From: Cryptomeria japonica
Lineage: Eukaryota > Streptophyta > Pinopsida > Cupressales > Cupressaceae
Length of the DNA: 64,000 bases
Reading direction: 5' to 3'
Assembly: GCF_030272615.1 (NCBI RefSeq)
Contig: NC_081406.1
Location: forward strand, 475,062,900 to 475,126,899
Part shown: piece by piece, positions 46,353-59,295 of the stretch
Layout: every line of letters begins with the position of its first letter
Numbering within the stretch: the stretch's first letter is position 1
Program-made: the position numbers and the translations under genes
Notes under the pieces: model-generated
What the model was told of the DNA's origin: nothing
The model's input: only the letters and a program-made list of their open reading frames with translations
The model's database searches: none

Positions 46353-47997
46353 TAGGGTTTTATTTAAATAAGAATTCAACATCATCACTTAAAGAGCATG
46401 CATATCATTAGGTATCCATATAATCATTATAGAGTCATAATCATCATTTGCATCTCATATAGAATCATAATCATTATGTGCATACATCATAAAACATTCA
46501 ACAATCATAAATATACCTGAAAGCATCACATATACATTATAATGCATCCTTCATATCATAGAACATCAAATAAAAGGTATGTATGGATATAAAAAATAGA
46601 ACATGTGATAGAATCACTACAAAAATTGCATATCATGTATATATCTCAAAAAAATGTCAAAGTACAATATTAGATTGTCTATCAAATGGGAGCTCACAAG
46701 ATCAATCATAATACATAAGTACCCACGATACAAAATTCAACTAGTTCTCCATGGGTCCTTTGAATTTGTGGCCTTGGCATCCCTACCAGCAGAGGTACGT
46801 GCTCTTTCCTATCCAAAATATGGTGGTCTAGGTGGTCCTAGTGGAACGCCCATAACACCCCCATTGCTAGTAATAGCCCTAGATTGTGTAATGGGCTTCC
46901 CTATTTGCACTCAAAATTGATTTCCAAACTTACAAGAATTTTTGTCAAACAAATGATGCACATTAAGACCAATAACAATATATACGTCTTCCTTTCAGAA
47001 ATCACAGTATATTTGTAACATTAACAATTCCCACTTTCCAGTCAATGAACTTCTCAACACTTGATTAATTCTGATATTGGAATACATTTATAATACTTAC
47101 AGCTAGAATGAAATAAGTCTTTTTTGACAAACATTAAATTAATACATTGTGTAACATGTAATTATTCATATACTAAGGATCATTGTTTGCATTTTTCATA
47201 TCGTTCAATGAATGAGTTAGATCGCCAAGCATGGGAACCCTCAACCAACATTCATTGGTCAGACCCAGCTGCACATGTGACTAATCCACACACCAAATAA
47301 CATGCCTAACAATGATGAAGGTTATCCCAAAGGAAATTTGTGTCTAGATATTGCTCTGTCGACTTATCAAATCCCTGCTGGAAATTGTGCTCTTGTCTAA
47401 AAAGGTGAAGCCACTTGTAACCTCCATTGTAATGACAACTTTGTAGTCTGACCAACCCCCAAACTCTGTCTTCCAAGAGCATGGAAGGTGTTACCACTGG
47501 GAAAAATCATCCCCAATAGCCTTGAAATTCAATGAGTCTCTCCACCCAAAAAAATCGATATCCAACATATTCCCCAGTTGCCTTTCCCTGCTTAGTATAA
47601 AACTATTCTTCCCCCCACACCTAAATTACCCTAGGAGTTACATATTCCTCATCTATGCATTGTCACCAAGACTCCAAGGAAACATTTAGTATTCAACACT
47701 TAAACCTGAATGTCCTAATATTACATAATACATTAAAGTTAAATATTTAAATTTAACTTTAATATTTTTTAATTTAATCGCCCAAACAAATAGTTCTTTG
47801 AAATTTTCAATCCATATGAATAATTAAAATCACCAAAATACTGACATTCAAAATGTACCAAATTTTCCAAGTCACTAAGCCACTAACTACTTGTTGTAAA
47901 TAGTAAGTATTTGTATACCCCATCAAATCAACTCCGATTAGCCTAAAACTGGAATTGCCTAGGCCAATTCCCTCACTAATCCCTATAAAGTCCCGGC
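46353..47997. other. Unassigned sequence between G and H
   Basis: AT-rich, with cataatcat-type short repeats near 46390-46600. On the minus strand, cattgggggtgttatgggcg near 46846-46865 looks like a purine tract followed by an LTR start (tgttatggg), so 46353-46857 could be a minus-strand LTR fragment. That is tentative. I see no convincing protein-coding region or RNA gene in the rest. Confidence 0.35.
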
Positions 47998-50516
47998 TAC
48001 ACACCCAATAGCTAATCAGAATACACACCCAATAGCGAATTAGAATATGACCATTGAGTCTCACACAATGGATTCTCAACATTGTATTAGCCAACTCCAA
48101 ATGCTAATGGGAGCACGGAATGGAAAGTCTCTTGGGGGAGTTACTATCTCCCTTGCACAAAGATTATCCACCTTTTGGAGGTGAACCAGGTGGCTTCTAT
48201 TCCTAGGGCTCTTAGTAAGGACTTTTGTTCGAAGACTACCCTTTGTAGTTGTGTAAGAGCGATTGAGGCCTACAGCCCTACAAAGTACCAAGCAAGATGT
48301 AGTCACGCAAGCATGATTTAGACCTCAAGGGGCCTTATAGAGTGCTCGATATGAGTATAAACTCAAATAGCTTTGTCCTCCAAGATTTTCATCTCAAAAG
48401 GCCTATTTATTATAGTGAGTTGGAATGCTTGGGTTTTAGCCGTACTCACTTGGGTCGTTCCCCTCTCACCAATGCATGCATGAGTGTGCCAAGAAAATTG
48501 GGAGGGCAGACCCGCTAAGGGTATGCACTCAACAAACTAGAAAAGATTCGAGGGTCTGGATTCATGATTGTCTATATAGACAAGAGCATACTCTCCTACA
48601 TTTACACTTTCCCAAACACAATCAAGCATGTTGTTCTTTTATACCCTAATTAAATCTAAGTGCCTACAAAAATTATTGAAAAGACACAATGTTTGGTTGG
48701 ATTTCCTTAGGCAACCTGCAAAATATCAGATTAGTAGTTTTGGGATTATGTCATGGACCGCTCGAAAAGAACTTGCAAAACTCAAAATTTGAATTAATTG
48801 ACCAAAGTCTGCAGAAACAGTGCTCACATTATTCTACAGACAACCATGTTGAAGCGCCTACATAGGCGCTAAAATGCCTGCCTACGCGCTACAGAGGGGC
48901 CCGAAAGAAGAAAATAAAAAAAGATGCAGGAAAAAATATGAAAATTTCAAAAAATCACAGAATATACTTGACGCAGTCACGTTGTTCTGATGACAGCCGC
49001 ACCGAAACATGTGTGCTCGCACTAAAACAAGTTAGTACAACAAAAAAATTAAAACTTTAAAAATTAAAAAACAAGCGGAATTCTGCCAAAGCGCCCGCAC
49101 TATTCGCGAAGCGCTTGTGCTAAAGCAATACTTCTAAAATAAAATAGAGGATTAGATACAAAAGACTAACTAGTTTTTTTTTTTTTTAAAGTTTTTTCAC
49201 TTTTTAGTATGTTTTTAATCACTAATTATAGAACAAAAACAGAATGTGGAAGAATAGAGGAGAGGAAAATGGATGAGATGATGCTATGGGCGGACGTGCT
49301 ATTCCCACAACAATCATGCTAATCTGTAGACCTACAAAAGGGTGGGTTTAAATTTTCAAATTTAAATCACATGCTAAAGCGCGTGCGTACACATCAAAGT
49401 CTGTAGTGCTCACGTTGATCCCGTGGAGGTCACACTAGGTTGCAGTCGCTTGCGCTGTTTCAACACCTGCGACTAAAAATTCACAAAAACTCCACAAAGA
49501 ACATTAAATTTAGAGACGTGGGTCCCATCGAGTGTGCCAAAATGAAGAGGGGAAAAAGCCGGAGAAGGGACAAAGGAGGTTAGAATGCAAAGGAATCAAA
49601 CAAGACACAATACAAATGCAAACAACCAAATTTATACCTTGTCTTTCACCTCTCCCTCGAATTGAGCTTGTTGAAGTGAAGGTTCCCCTTTTGATACTCC
49701 ACTTGATTTGCTCTCAGCTAGATGTGGATGTGGATTTCTCTCCTTTGTTAAACAAGATTAGGATTTGATAGGATTTGGATTTATGGATTATTGATGGATG
49801 AGGATTGATAATTTGATTTGGATGAAGTATTATAAGGGTATTATGATGGTATAATAGGAAGAAGAGAAATGGGCAGCATAAGGATAGAAGAATGGAAGAC
49901 TTATTGATTTGAGAAGCAAATATGCTCCAATTTATAGATTGGAGGAGGCCAATGGAGGGCCAAGATTGATTTGATCATGAAGGGCTAAGATCGATTCAAG
50001 ATAGTGGGCATGGATCAAGGATGCCTTAGAATAATAAAGAAGAATATTAAATTCCTTGGGGTAAGGGGAGAGGAATTAAAAATTCCAAAATAAAGGATGC
50101 ATAGAGAGATTCAAAGAAATTTAAATTTGTTTGAGAGGTTCAATGTTGATGTGACATGAGTGGAAATTTAAAAATTGGAGAATAATGATAAGTGGGATTA
50201 AGGGTGTTTCTAGAAGAATTAATTAGGTTGAGTGGGGATTAGGAAAAGTGATTTGTAGGAGTCACATGACTAGGTTAATTAATTAAAATTAATTAACTGA
50301 GTGGGTTTAGAGGAAATAATTATTGGAGGGACTTTATAAAAATAGGGGAATAATTAATTTATTTGATAAATTAATTATTGGACAATAGTGACAGGATTAA
50401 TTAAATTAGATTTAATTAACACTGAGAGGAATAAGGATAACATAATTAAATCAGTTAATTATGTTGACAAACTTAAATTGATTAAATATTGATTTAATTA
50501 ATTTTAGGTGTCTACA
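47998..50516 (-). repeat. 3' LTR of element H
   Basis: 2519 bp including a 24-bp local duplication of tacacacccaatagc at its low-coordinate edge (47998 and 48022). Contains a minus-strand TATA-like ctataaat (49930-49937), the palindrome agcgccta-ca-taggcgct (48853-48870) and a poly-T run near 49171-49184. Confidence 0.8.
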
Positions 50517-50533
50517 TTTTTCCCCTCTTTGAT
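50517..50533 (-). other. Polypurine tract of element H
   Basis: Minus strand aaagaggggaaaaa directly before the LTR start tgtagacacc. This fixes the element's orientation. Confidence 0.75.
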
Positions 50534-52335
50534 ATAACATCGTGAAATGATGTTATATCAAAGAAGAATCAAACATAGTGGAAGAAAAGGATAAGGACTA
50601 GTAGCATGATGCCCCATGCATAAGATGAGTAAGAATGGCGAGGAGGAAGGATTATGAGAAAGTGGTTGTATGACCCCTCAAGAGGACATGTGGGTTCTAA
50701 GAACACATGTGTGCTCTCAAAATGGATTAGAAGACTAGGTGATGAAAGGATGAAGATGATGAAAGAGGGAACGTAGATGGATTGGAGTCTTGCAAATGCA
50801 ATGAGATAAAGAAATGATAAATGGATGGGATTTCTTGTTGAGCAAATATAGAGAGCAAACCTAGGTTTTATATTTCCATGGATAGTCTACACCACTGATT
50901 ATAAGAACCAGGATGATATGAAGATCTGAGGAGTGGACTGACACTCAGTCAAATAGGCATGCCTTGCACGCAATCATGCAAGTGTCGATAAACACTAATG
51001 TAGGGTTGCCGGTTCATACAAGGAAAACCTTCAAACACACCATGCCATTAAAAACTATGCCCCATTGTACACCAACCAAGACATACCAAGATATAGGATG
51101 ATCAAGAAATTCATGAGGAAGTATAGTCCTGGGACACAAGATGAACATTAAAGCAAAAATATCAAGCATGCAAACAACATGCACATGACCAACTGACATC
51201 TCTTGCTAAGAGTAGGACATGGATTTGGATAAACTGTTGAACTAGGGAAGGATGCATCTTGATGGGTAGGTGATGGATTTGGATACAGGTTGATGATTGG
51301 CAAAAGGCCAGTTGGATGTGCAAGGTCTGCAGATGAGAGGAATATTGTTTGGATTTTATTAGCACTGTATGGATGGGTGTCTAGGCACAAGTCAATGTGA
51401 GATCAGGTAGATGGGAACAGCTCAGTTTGATGGAATGGATAGGATGGAAGAAGGATAAATGATTAGATAGGATGAAAAGGGGGATGGATGATTGAATAGG
51501 ATTGGGGATGTGATTAATGATTGAATTGGAAGAGATGGAGAATATGACTAGATGAGATAGGATTGGATTAAAAATATAATTGGATATGATGGGGTGGATT
51601 GGTGGATAGGATTTGATTGTGGATGATAGGATAAATGGATTGGAATCAATGACAAGGGAGAACCAAGGTTGGTAAGAGGATGGATTGATGGATGGAGAGA
51701 GATATTGTTTGGATAGGTAGAAAGATGGATCAAGTGGATGGATATGGATGGGATATGGAGGAATAAAGAGATGGAGGGTAGGGTCATGGAGACCCAAGGA
51801 CTATGTTGCAAAGGAGTGCAATTCCCCACACTAGAGGTAGTGGAATTAAGGATGGTGGATAAATATGTATGAGATGGAAGGATAATGTGCAATGGATATG
51901 GATGGAGGAGGAATTAAGGCTTGAATTTTCCAAAGCATGCATGGATATATGGAGGATGGATTGGGATAAGATGAGGGATATGAAATGGAGGATATGGATA
52001 GGATAGTCAAGATCAAAGATAGGATATGGATGAAACTTGCTCCAAGTGTAGAGTGAAAGAGGATGAGGGGATTACACATGACAGGTTTTTACCAAGTTTT
52101 CATCATGGTACTTACCCAAGGCACCACAAGAAGTGGTTTTCACCATTGGATGGAATGATTTTTCATTACTTTTTTGCCTTTTTTTCTTTTTCTTTGTATT
52201 ATTCATTTTTTGTTGTTTTTTGAATTTTTGGAATAGTTTGGATGGATAAGGATGAGGATGAGTGCATATGGAAGATAGTGGATGTGTGAAGGAGGAAGGG
52301 AGGACTCAAACATATAGTTCCATGGATGGTATCCC
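50534..52335 (-). other. Low-complexity 3' interior of element H
   Basis: 51400-52000 is dominated by ggatgg/ggattgg-type repeats on the plus strand. Minus-strand reading frames here translate to His/Pro/Ser/Ile-rich text that reflects base composition. A continuation of the proline-rich protein cannot be excluded. Confidence 0.45.
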
Positions 52336-54299
52336 TTAGTATTTCTTTGAACTGGAGGTATGCTCATAGATGTTGGTAACCATAATTGTGGAGATGAAAT
52401 GGATAGGGGATGGAAGATAAGGATTTGCAAAGGATTGGACTAACGGAATGGGATTGTGAAAAATGGATGGTGGATAATGGATGAGGTTTTGAAAAATTTG
52501 TGGAAGATCAACATTGACCCTTGAAGGGTGGTGGAGTAGTGGAGGAGAGTGTTTTGAATTAGATGGAGGATAAAGTGTGGATTTTGGGACATGAAGACCC
52601 AAAATAGAAGAAGGGGATGATGGAGTTGGGATGGTGTATTTTGGGACATAAGGACCCAAAATGGATTTTGAAGATGGAGGAGTGTTAGATGGAGGATTGG
52701 AGGACTTATGAATGGATGGAGCTTTTGGATTAACAAGTTTGGATGACAACTTTTATTGTTCTTCTTCTAAAAGTAGCTTAGGAATCCACATAGGTTTTGA
52801 TTTTTTCTTTGGGGCCTTTGCAATCTTATTGATTTTTCTTTCTTTTAGATCATATTTTTCTTTTGAGCATGTCGTTTTGAGGGGACGTGTTGATCCTTTG
52901 ATTTTTGTGTATTTTAAGCTTTATGCTTTTTAGATTGGGCATCCAAATTTCTTCCAATAGAAATGGGATGGGTGCATGAGGGTATAGGTTTAATGGATTT
53001 TATGGATGGGATGGTGGAGGGAGAATGTTGGAAGGGATTCAATGATGTGTGCCTTTTTTTATCTTGCTTAGGGATTATTTGAGGTGATGGGGTGGTGGAT
53101 GGAGGGATGTAAGGACCCAAAATGGATGGAAGGAATGGAGGATTTATCTTTGGAGTATAGGGTCCCAAAATGAATGTGGAAGATGAAGGATGGTGGGATT
53201 TTTATTTATATGAAGGGCTTTTGGATTTAGGAGGAATAGGAGATGCACCAACATATTGAGTATTAGCTTGAGGACCCTTATTATTTCGGAAATAAGATGC
53301 GATTCCATTTTGAGGGGGATGGGATGTCGAAGGAGGATTAGGATCTTTAGATGGATTGGGATCATGATATGGAGATGAAGGGATACTTTGATCTTGAATA
53401 GGGAGAGTATTATGAGATGGAGTGGGGGGTTTAATTGGATCATGAGATGGAAGAGGATCATGTGATGGAGGGAGAGGATTGGATGTAGGGATCATATGAT
53501 CATGAGAGGAAGTGGAAGGGATGATATCATTAGATGGAGTGGAGGGAGATGCATCATGAAATGTAGAGGATTATATGCTGGCATGCTTTGGAACAAGATT
53601 TTGGCATGTTTGGAGTCATGGGGATTGTGTGATGGAGGAGGATACAAAAGCTTCAATGTGAGTAGATGGAGGAATGGGGATATCATGAAGTGTGGGGGAT
53701 TGGGGTTTATTTTGAGGTGGGGGTGATGGAGGTGGATGGAGGACTTGAGGAGATTTGGAAACTTTTTTTTGAGGTGGGGATTTTGTCTCCTTTGCTAGCA
53801 TGTCTTGCATAAGATTATGGATGATGGACTTGGAGGATGTGGACAATATGGATTTTGGAGGATTAGGATTAGATGGAGAATTGGAATTAGATGGGGGATG
53901 AGGATTGGATGGAGGATTGGGATAATGGATTGAGGGATTAGGATTAATGCTTGGAGGATTATGGAGTAAAGGATTTGGATGGGGAGTAGAGGTAATGAAG
54001 GTGTTGAAAAAGGATGGGGATTGGAATATGGATGGGAGGGGAGATGGAGGTATATATGCAGATGAGGGATAATATGGAGACACAGATGGGGTATAAGATG
54101 TATTTCCCTTGTCAAAGGTAGAGGAAGGGTAAGAGATATGATATATATTGGGATTGGATATAGTGTGTTAAGATGAAATGGATGGGGATATGATATATGG
54201 ATGGGAGATTATGTGATTGACTTGGTAGGCAGGCTGAGGTGGGTCATGAACTTCCATGAGCATTTTCTCATACCAAGCTTTGAAATTCTGGGTAGGCAT
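52336..54299 (-). pseudogene. Proline-rich ORF of element H (broken), unknown
   Basis: Minus strand. ATG at 54299 opens MPTQNFKAWYEKMLMEVHD. One frame runs to about 52914 with stops at 54168, about 53616, about 53202 and 52914, then shifts frame (52749-52336). The protein is rich in Pro, Ser, Asn and His, with blocks such as PPSNPHPPSNSNSPSNPNPP. A repeated ILGPYxPKxxxP phrase occurs four times (ILGPYTPKINPP, ILGPYIPPSTTP, ILGPYVPKYTIP, ILGLHVPKSTLYP). A short basic stretch near 52830 ends PMWIPKLLLEEEQ. No zinc knuckle, protease or polymerase. It could be a divergent gag or an accessory protein. I do not recognise it. Confidence 0.5.
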
Positions 54300-55038
54300 G
54301 TTGAGAATGAGGGATTATATTGGAATTGGATGAATATGTTTTGGAGGAGAAAGATGATATGATGATGTTGAATGAAGATGGGGATTAGGACCTCGCTTCG
54401 AATGATGATGGATTCAATTTGATTAGATTTAGATTGGATATGATTTGATTGGATAGGTCCTTGGATTAGGACTTGATTTGATTGGATTGGTCCTTGGATT
54501 AGGACTTGATTGTATTGTATTGGATTGGATAGAATTTGATTGAGGAGAGGATTGATTTGGATTAGGATGACACCTTAGTCTTTAGATTAGGACTTAGATG
54601 GGAATTGATGATGGATTGGATTTGATTGGATTAAAGGATTGGATGACTGATTGATGAGGGATTGGATAACTAGATTAGAAATATGGGTTGATTGATTGAT
54701 TAGAATTTGATTGGATTAGAAGGAGAATGATTACGGAAGACTGGATAGATAATAGGAAGGAGAAAGGGGAAGGCTACCCAAATTCGGATGAATGATTTGG
54801 ACAAAAATATTGGTCACGGAAGGATGATTGCTTAAATGGATCAAAGTGGACTGGGGATTGGAGAATTAATTGGATAGATTGATTGGGGATTTCTTTGATG
54901 ATTGAAAGAGGAAAGGTTGATTGGTTTGAGGAAAGATGGACTAGGCAAGAGATATGAAGCAATGAATACATGTTGACCACACAACATGCTATCCTAGGAA
55001 GTTGGATGAGGAGGAAAACATTTTCTTGTTGACTCAGG
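54300..55038 (-). other. 5' interior (leader) of element H
   Basis: Between the 5' LTR and the ORF start. 54380-54740 is again ggattgg/gatttgg-rich. No reading frame of note. The primer site should lie at the high-coordinate end but is not recognised. Confidence 0.45.
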
Positions 55039-57273
55039 TACACACCCAATAGCTAATTAGAAAACAGTCGTTGAGTCTCATGCATTGGATTCTCAATGCC
55101 GTATTAGCCAAATCCAAACACTAATGGGTGCAGGAAATGGCAAGTCTCTTGGGGGAGTTACTACCTCCTTTGTACAAATATTATCCACCTTTCGAAGGTG
55201 AACCAGATGGCTTCTATTCCTAGGGATCTTAGTAAGGACTTTCGTTCGAAGACTACCCTTTGTAGTTGTGCAAGTGAGATTGAGGCTTATATCCCTACAA
55301 AGTACCAAGCAAGATGTAGTCACGCAAGCGTGATTTAGATCTCAAGAGGCCCTACAAAGTGCTCGATATGAGTATAAACTCAAATAGCTTTGTCCTCAGA
55401 GATTTTCATCTCAAAAGGCCTATTATTATAGTGAGTTAGAATTCTTCGGTTTTAGTTGTACTCACTTGGGTCATTCCCCTCTCACCAATGTCTGCACGAG
55501 TGTGCCAGGCAAATTGGGAGGGCAGGCCTGCTAAGGGTATGCACTCAACAAACTAGAAATGATTTGAGGGTTTGGATTTCTGATTGTCTATATAGACAAG
55601 AGCATACTCTCCTACCTCTACACTTTCCCAAACACAGTCAAGAATGTTGTTCTTTTACCCCCTAATTAAATCTAAGTGCCTACAAGAATTATTGAAAAGA
55701 CACAATGTTTGGTTGGATTTTCTTAGGCAACCTTCAAAATATCAAATTAGTAGTTTTTGGAAAATGTATTGGACCACTGGAAAAGAACTTGCAAAACTCA
55801 AAATTTGGATTAATATACCAAAGTCTGCAGAAACAAAGCTCACATAGTTCTGCAGACAGTCAGACCAAAGTGCCTGCACGGGCACTAAAATGCCTCTGTA
55901 CGTGCTCTAGAGGGGACCGAAAGAAAAAAATAAAAAAAGATGCAGGAAAAAATATGAAAATTTCAAAAAATCACAGAATATACCTGATGCAGTCACGCTG
56001 TTATGATGTCAATCGTGTTGAAATGTGTGCGCTCGCGCTAAAACAAGTTAGGACAACAAAAAAATTGAAAATTTGAAAACTTAAAAATGGGTGGGATTCT
56101 GCCAAAGTGCCTGTGCTATTTGCGGAGAGCTCACGCTAAAGCAATACTTCTAAAATAAAATAGAGGATTAGATACAAAAGACTAACTATTTTTCTAAATT
56201 TTTTTTAAAGTTTTTCACTTTTAAGTGTGTTTTTAATCACTAATTATAGAACAAAAACAAAATGTGGAAGAATAGGAGAGAGGAAAATGGATGAGATGAT
56301 GTTATGGGTGGGCATGTTGTTCCCGCAGTGCTGTGTGCTAATCTGTAGACCTACAAAAGGGCGGGTTAAAAATTTTAACTTTAAATCGCACGCACTAAAG
56401 CGCGTGCGTACATGTTGAAGTCTATGGCGCTCACACTAATCCTGTGGTGGATGCACTAGGTTGCAGTCACTCGCACTGTTCGGACACCTGCGACTAAAAA
56501 TTCACAAAAACTCCACAAAAAATGTTAAATTTAGGGATGTGGGTCCCACCGGGCATGCCAAAATGAAAGGAAAAAGACAAAGAAGGGACAAAGGAGGTTA
56601 GAATGTAAAGGAATCAAACAAGACACAATACAAATGGAAACAACCAAATTTATACTTTGTCTTTCACCTCTCCCTTGGATTGACCTTGATGAAGTGAAGG
56701 CGCTCCTTGTAATGCTCCACTTGATTGATTTGATAAGGAAGGGCTAAGATTTATTCAATATAGTGGACATGGATCAAGGATGCCTTTGGAGAATAAAGAG
56801 GAATATAAAATTCCTTGGGGAAAGGGGAGAGGAATTAAAAATTCCAAAATAAAGGATGCATAGGGAGATTCGAAGAAATTTAAATTTCTTTGAGAGGTTC
56901 AATGTTGATGTGACATGAGGGAATTTAAAAATTCAAGAATAATGATAACTGGGATTAAGGGTGTTTCTAAAATAATTAATTAGGTTGAGCGAGGATTAGA
57001 AAAAGTGATTTGTAGGAATCACATGACTAGGTTAATTAATTAAAATTAATTAACTGAGTGGGTTTAGAGGAAATAATTATTGGAGGGACTTTAGAAGAAT
57101 AGGGGAATAATTAATTTATTTGATAAATTAATAATTGGACAATAGTGATAGGATTAATTAAATCAGATTTAATTAACACCGAGAGGAATAAGGATAACAT
57201 AATTAAATCAATTAATTATGTTGAGAGGCTTAAATTGATTAAATATTGATTTAATTAATTTTATGTGTCTACA
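55039..57273 (-). repeat. 5' LTR of element H
   Basis: Matches 48022-50516 but lacks about 260 bp corresponding to 49708-49967, including the TATA-like site. The 18-bp palindrome survives as agtgcc...ggcact near 55869. Ends at ...gtgtctaca. Confidence 0.8.
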
Positions 57274-58237
57274 CTTTGCACCACTGTTCTTGAGAGTGGA
57301 CTGTCTATATGGTTGTAGTATGAGATAAACCATGTCACCCACCTTGAAACATCTCTCCACTCTGCACTGATCTGCATATTGTTTCTATTTGTTCTAAGCT
57401 TTTTGCATGTTTTCCTTCAAGGACCTCATAATATCCTCTCTTGTAAAAGGTTCTTAGCCTTAGGTACATGACTATCATCAAACAAAAAATCCAAAAATCT
57501 TAAAGACTCATAACCATAAAGAGCCATAAATGGTGACATCTGGATACACATATGTTGTGTTATAGAAATATTTTCCTAAATACAACCACTTCATCCATGC
57601 CTTCTGCTTCCTTGCAATATAATTACGGAGGTGTTTTTCAAATCACTTGTTCATAATCTTTGTCTATCTATCTGTTTGTGGGTGATAACTAGTGCTCGGG
57701 GTAAGCTCTATCCCACAGAACCTGAAGAGCTCATGTCAAAAATCACTCATAAACCTGTTTTCCTTGTCACTAACAATGCTTTGTGGCAACCCATGCAATA
57801 TAAATACCTCCTGAAAGAACAACTCAACTATCTATGTTATTGTATAGGTGGAAGAAATAGAAAAGAAGTACACAAACTTCATTAACTAGTCCACCACAAC
57901 ATAAATGCAATCCATGCCTTGGACCTTAGGTAGGCCCGTGATAAAATCCATCGACACATTGTCCCACTTCTTCTCAGGAATGGGTAGGGGCTACAATAAT
58001 CCTCTTGGAAAATAGTTCTCATGCTTATTCTGCTAACACATAGGGCACTCCCTCACATACTGTAACATCGTCATCTTGAGCCCTTTCCATGTAAAATTCT
58101 CTCACCTACCTGTAAGTTTTGAAATAACCTGGGTGTCCTGCTAACGGTGAGTCGTGGAAAGTTGTCAAGATCTTCTGCTTCATAGCAGATCCTTGCACCA
58201 AGAAGATCCCTCCTTTTAAATGATAAGGTCATTTACT
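57274..58237 (-). pseudogene. Chromovirus (Ty3/gypsy) integrase fragment
   Basis: Minus strand, broken by stops. In order: FHDSPLAGHPGYFKTY, then VRECPMC of the zinc-binding domain (about 58160-58040); SMDFITGLP with the first catalytic Asp (about 57945); IVSDKENRFM with the second (about 57765); TSYHPQTDR, where the catalytic Glu region has decayed (about 57680); MSPFMALYGYESLRFL in a shifted frame (about 57520); and GDMVYLILQPYRQSTLK near 57330. The order and phrases match plant chromovirus integrase. Its N-terminal side is cut by element E at 58238 (possible duplication tttac) and its C-terminal side by H at 57273. The reverse transcriptase part would lie beyond the window. Confidence 0.85.
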
Positions 58238-59295
58238 GTTAGGTCCCAGAGACAACTGAAAGGGGGGGGTGAATAAGTTGTCTAATAATTTTAAACCAAA
58301 ACAACTTAACCAAACTTAATGCTTAATACCAGTAAACCAAACTTAATGTCGATAGATAGTTTATCAGTTAATTGCAGTACCGGTAAAGATTAATGCATGA
58401 AACAGAAAGACAATAACATCCACAACACATAACACCAATATTTGTACGTGGAAACCCTGTAAGGGGAAAAACCATGGTGGGAAACCTTACCCACAATCAG
58501 ATGATACTACTATAGATAGTATGTGTATACAATAGGGGGTCTGCACATGCAGAAAGGCCAAGTGCCTAGAGCTCACTGCTCAAACACAAATAGGAGTCAC
58601 ACTGACTACAATTGGATGGTTAAATCCAATAATGATGTACTGCTCAAATAGCATCTTCATATGCTAGATTCAGTACCGGTGTAGTTCTGATATGTCTTCA
58701 CAAAAACCTTCCTTCAACCTTCAAATGATGTGTACGTGTATAGATCTTCTTATTCTCGCATATACCGAATTACAATCCTTTCTTCACATTTGCACACTGA
58801 TCTTACAAATAAGATCTTACATATATACCGAAGCCTAGGACCAAAATGTATAGGTCGGCTTTACAAAAGATATTACAATAAAAACAATTTACAAGTAAAA
58901 CAATAACCGATGCAATATCTGATTCAACATGTCAGCTTAATGCATTTACAACATTAATAAATCATCTCCATAGCATGTTGTGCTGATCTGGAATAGATAA
59001 GCCTGTTGGTGCTTATCCTAGACCTATTTGCCGGTAACAGCAAATATGCAAACACAAATATACCAATGAACAAATCTTCGAGACAAAGTGTCCAAACGAT
59101 GTCTTCAACATAGCCAAGTATTTTCCTTGTCATTCCAAGTGCCGATGAAAAATATATCCTGTCGGTGAACAAGATACCGGTGACTGTGCATAAGTCACTA
59201 GCTTGTCGTTGAACATTGTCAATTCTCCAAGTGCCAGAGTTGATAAGTGTTGACATCAATGACAAAACCATATCAACATATCCAAAATACCAACA
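58238..59295 (-). repeat. 3' LTR of element E
   Basis: 1058 bp. Plus-strand start tgttaggtcccagagacaac with a run of G at about 58261-58268, hairpin-type cgtggaaaccc...aaaccatg at 58447-58476 and a minus-strand TATA-like atatata at 58821-58827. Ends ...caaaataccaaca. Confidence 0.92.

Larger units (their letters stand above)
47998..57273 (-). mobile_element. Element H: gypsy-like non-autonomous LTR element (minus)
   Basis: Two long direct repeats (47998-50516 and 55039-57273) flank a 4.5-kb interior. Read on the minus strand, LTRs begin tgtagacacc, and the interior ends with the purine tract aaagaggggaaaaa directly before the 3' LTR. The interior codes for a proline-rich protein in the sense direction and has no polymerase or integrase motif. 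The primer site after the 5' LTR (cctgagtcaacaag on the minus strand) is not one I recognise, and no target duplication was matched. It lies against a chromovirus integrase fragment at 57274, which may be its insertion site. Confidence 0.75.

Noticed and set aside
46654-46920. 88-codon plus-strand ORF as a small gene
   Set aside because: No domain; composition is like the flanks and the minus strand suggests an LTR edge.
47998-48045. 24-bp double tacacacccaatagc at the H LTR edge as an attachment site
   Set aside because: It is a local duplication in one LTR copy only; the other copy has one.
48076-48306. Paired 76-codon minus-strand ORFs here and at 55093-55323
   Set aside because: They are the same LTR segment in both copies of H. 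Similarity reflects the repeat, and I saw no motif.
51381-51892. Two overlapping His/Pro/Ile-rich minus-strand frames as genes
   Set aside because: Composition comes from a ggatgg-type simple repeat; overlapping frames look equally protein-like.
52914-54299. Host extensin or other cell-wall proline-rich gene
   Set aside because: No signal peptide or SPPPP repeats; it sits in sense orientation between matching LTRs with a polypurine tract.
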